From Cryptomeria japonica (taxonomy: Eukaryota > Streptophyta > Pinopsida > Cupressales > Cupressaceae), in NCBI RefSeq assembly GCF_030272615.1, contig NC_081415.1, forward strand, positions 109,078,406-109,142,405: 64,000 nt of DNA, written 5' to 3'. The notes below the pieces were generated by a model that worked only from the letters and a program-made list of their open reading frames with translations, was not told where the DNA came from and did no database searches. Shown piece by piece: positions 60,550-64,000 of this stretch (position 1 is the stretch's first letter; each line of letters starts with the position of its first letter). The position numbers and the translations under genes were made by a program.

Positions 60550-61345
60550 AGATGGGACCAAAACATGGATCATTAATATGGAAAATCACTTTGAAATCAA
60601 GAGTTATTCTAAGATAACCAAGGTAGTTTGGAGAGCCTATGAGTTGTTGGGTAAGGTGGATGAATAAAAAGACTAATTTGGGGTTGAGTTTCTTAAGTCT
60701 AACTTGAAATCAATTTGCATTTATTTTTAGATAGATGTGGTTAACTCAATTATACTTTGATAAGAAACTAATTTTCAAAAATTACATTAGAGATACATGT
60801 CATTAATAGTATAATGGGAAAATTTCACTAGACTATTTAAGTATGTACAATATTAGCATGGTGAACAATTTTGAATAAGAAAATTCATCATGACTAAATA
60901 CCCAAATTGGAGTCCAATGGTATATATTCATGGTCCAACTACCATGGATCAAGAATTTGAGAAGTAAATCAAGAAAGAACAATAACTAAAGTCCATTTTA
61001 GCTTATAGGGATTATATTAGGAAGAAGTTTGGATGGTCCAATTCATCACCATCCTTGATTAATAATAATTGGAGTCAAGACTTCATATTAAATACTAATG
61101 GAAAAGGATCTAGAAATAAAAAGAATGATCTCCAAAACAGAAAAATAAATAAAGGTTTTAATAAAAATTGGGAATTTGAAGAATGATCATTTCTCAAAGA
61201 AGAAAAGACTTATCTAGGAATAGTAGGCAAGGGGAAACAACAAATGAAATATTAATGCAAAGAACAAGAGAAGATTATATATTGAGTGAGACAAGTATAG
61301 TGTTTAGGAAGGGGTACATGGTTGTGTGTAGAATCATGAGGGGCC
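60550..61345 (+). pseudogene. Decayed Gypsy-type gag fragment
   Basis: The frame TWIINMENHFEIKSYSKITK, VVWRAYELLGKVDE resembles the start of a retrotransposon gag domain (WL..ME.YF....). Further on, FTRLFKYVQYQHGEQ-like and IRKFIMTKYPNW-like pieces appear in shifted frames. Numerous stops. The lineage is not resolved. Confidence 0.4.
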
Positions 61346-64000
61346 GAAAAATGGCGATATTATGACTAAAGTCCTGACTGAAAAATATCTATAACTTTCA
61401 ATTGGTATCACATTTTCTGAATCTAAAATATCCATCTCATTCTATGCTTCGTATGTACTATAGGATTAAAAAAAAAATTGAATCTCATAAAGTTTTGACC
61501 AAGTTATGGTGGTCAAACATACGAGTTTTTATATTTTTAAAAACGTTGTAGTAAAAAAATCATAATTAATTTATTATTTTAAAAAAACTTACAAAAAAAT
61601 GTGTCACATTTGGACATGATACTTCTACTTATATCTAAAATCTTATTAAATAAATATTATGATTTGATTATTGTTAGGGTGGTGAGATAGACACCTATTT
61701 CTTATCTTTTTCTTGAAATTTTAGTACTATTGCATTGAAATTTTAAATTTGCGTCATATAGATTTTTTTTTCCAAAAAATAACTAGTAGCTTAGAAACTA
61801 CATTCAATTTTCTACAGATTCCATTCTTACATATTTTTTAAATAATGTTCGTAACTTATTCAAATTTTCTCATCAAGTTTCCTAACTTTGTTTTTCTAAT
61901 TTTCATTGCCACTTAAGGGCCTGTTTGGCCCACCATGATCCTACACATACCCACATATATAGGAAATATTTTCTAGCTACCACCCTACCTACCATGGTAC
62001 ATAGGAAAGCCACCTAATTAGGATTAATACACCAACACCCCCCCTAAGCCTAGCTTAGATGAGGGTAAAAGAGTGGGTCTTGGCATCAAAACCCAATAAG
62101 TTACCCACGTACAATGCACTCATAAAGAGGAGAATACCATGTGGGAAAAAATTGCCCCCGAAATGATGGAAACGATGAGAAGTACAAAACCCCATCCAAG
62201 GAAAAAATAGTTCACAAAGAGAGAAGAAGGAGAGAGATCATGCAACTTCCCTCAATAAAGAATCTATTGCAGTGATAGTAGGTGTTCGACAATGAATATT
62301 GAAGACGATCCAAGTCCACCAAAAAACATTCCACCCCTTAAGAATAAATAGAACCATAAAAGTTTGTAAGTTATCTTCCCATTCCTAAAAGGAATATAAG
62401 AGAAGAAAACTCAAGATGTATGATGCCTTTGAACTCTGTTCAGGTGTTCAAGGCCACAATGATGAAGGTGACAATGCAAAATTTGATGAAGGCCAATATA
62501 GATCATAGTCCAAAAAAAAAAGACAACCCCACCAAATCTTGCTCAAATGTTCCTAAGAAAATGTCAAAGTGTGACCAATATTGATAAGGTGAATCACACA
62601 TCATAGAGGATTTAGGTATAGTGAGGTCATTGATGTATGGTGAAAGTTGAACTAATGAAGAAATGGAATTTCTATGATAGAAGAAAATATAGGCAAAGAT
62701 ATAACATGAGGGTTTGAAGTTGCACATGTAACATTGGAAGAAGATGATGCAACTCCATACCTAGAAGCTATCAAGAAAGAGGATATGGATATTCTTAATG
62801 GTGTCCTCCAAGCCTGCAATGTTGGACTCTACAAACAAGGATGAAATGTATAGTAGAAATGTGTCCCAATGAGCTATTCCTAGAACACAATGAAAATCCT
62901 AGTCCACTAAACCACTAGAAGTTGTCAAAGAAGCATAACTAAAATTGGAAGTAGAAATAGTAGATGAAGTGTCCTCAACTTGGAAACACCAATAGGTGAA
63001 GAAACATGTAAGGCAACTAATTACACTTTGAGGATGTGTCTGCACAAGTTGGAGTAGTAGGTAACTTAGTGAAGGAAACATCACGATTAGATGAAGATTC
63101 AATATCTCCAAACAACTGCTAGATAATGACCCAAGCAGTGAATCTGTGTGATCTATATGATGAATATATCTCTCATAAACTATAATGCCTATTAGTCCAT
63201 AAATCTTATCATTTATGTTAAACCACTTGTTCTTCTGATATTTGTCATGTGGCTTAGAAACAAGTCCAAGGAGATAAGGAAATAGACCACACGTATTACA
63301 ATGATTTAGTATCACTTGCTTCCAAGATAAATAGTTCTCTAGAAACCTAAAAATAGAAAGATGAAATTATGGTTTTGACACGGTGCACCCCCAAAAGAAA
63401 AAAAATATCTTAGTTCATGATGACATGCATGATCCCCATGATATCTCAATTAGTCTCAAACTCCAAAAGATAAAACACATGTTACACCCCTCCTTGATTC
63501 AGTTTTAGAGACCCCTCTTACAATAGCCACTTTATAAGTGCAATGCATAAACAATTCCAAATGGAGTGAAAAAAGACACTTTCTACTAAGAGTGTGAAAT
63601 TGACTCCATCAGATTGGGAACAAAAAAATAGGCACTTTTACAAAAATTGACACTCAATTTCAAGCTATCGAGCAAAAGTTATGCCAATTACAATTTGTTT
63701 GCCGATATGCGTAATATAGCTACAATTTTTACATACCTTTACAAAAAGTTTACAAATTTCCACAAAGTGATTTTGCAAATATGAGGGATTAATGACAAGA
63801 AAATGAATTTTACTAGTATAGGAAATTTCCAAATTTTACAATGACCTTTGATGCATTTAACTTGACGTTCTTCACTCCTTTGAATGCTCTTCACAAAACA
63901 AAGCCATTTCCAACAAACTTCACAAATTTTGCCCATTCCAAGGGCAGGTCATATGCAGCCGCCCATACCAACTCGAACCAAGCTGGATCTTGTAGGTTTG
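61346..64000. other. Unassigned AT-rich sequence
   Basis: No credible gene. The minus frames at 62503-62727 and 62899-63315 are open but show no recognised domain. A G-run followed by TGTTGGTG on the minus strand at 62044-62030 could be a PPT/LTR junction of a minus-strand Copia remnant. Confidence 0.4.

Noticed and set aside
62899-63315. 138-codon minus frame near the window end
   Set aside because: Open but without a recognisable domain; it may be retroelement debris, not annotated as a gene.

Overview
The window looks like intergenic DNA from a seed plant with a very large, AT-rich, retrotransposon-filled genome. A gymnosperm is my best guess, but that is inference: no host gene here fixes the species. 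Only one plausible host gene was found, a minus-strand NIMIN/NRR-like (NPR1-interacting) reading frame at 21187-21612. Nearly everything else is LTR retrotransposon, satellite-like repeat or decayed transposon, and every large element reads on the + strand.

Layout. 1-5475: the 3' part of a Tat-like Ty3/Gypsy element, with an unusual Pro/Ser/Lys-rich frame, a 3' untranslated region with A-rich repeats, a polypurine tract (PPT) and a 3' LTR. 5476-6138 and 15310-17660: pyrimidine-rich then purine-rich satellite arrays with telomere-like CCCTAAA islands. A complete but dead Copia element (6144-15220) sits between them. 17661-22208: low-copy DNA with a dyad cluster, a possible SINE, a 436 bp tandem duplication and the NIMIN-like gene. 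22209-37979: a complete 15.8 kb Tat-lineage Gypsy element with LTRs about 98% identical, perfect 5 bp target duplications (ATTGT), a 3.3 kb leader, gag, protease, G-patch, RT, two RNases H and integrase. 38000-42576: old repeats. 42577 to about 52110: a Gypsy-related LTR split by a Copia-type element (42948-51007) that has no pol. That element carries a zinc-knuckle gag-like frame and an unrecognised frame of about 1128 codons. 52110-59339: repeat-derived segmental duplications, including a 1.17 kb block also present at 39866-41039. 59340-64000: LINE-like and gag-like remnants, then DNA I cannot assign.

Relative ages from LTR divergence, counted by eye: the Copia element at 6144 is oldest (about 10%), the pol-less element intermediate (about 4%), the Tat element youngest (about 1.7%). 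The two younger elements have decayed almost only by in-frame nonsense codons, with no frameshift in their main coding frames, as expected from cytosine deamination of silenced copies.

The most unusual features are: the pol-less element with its large unknown second frame; an array of about 40 TTAGCGC(A/G)T-type motifs in the Tat leader that recurs in an unrelated-looking repeat; a G-patch domain between protease and RT; and a short 3' motif and 49 bp repeat shared by two diverged Tat families.
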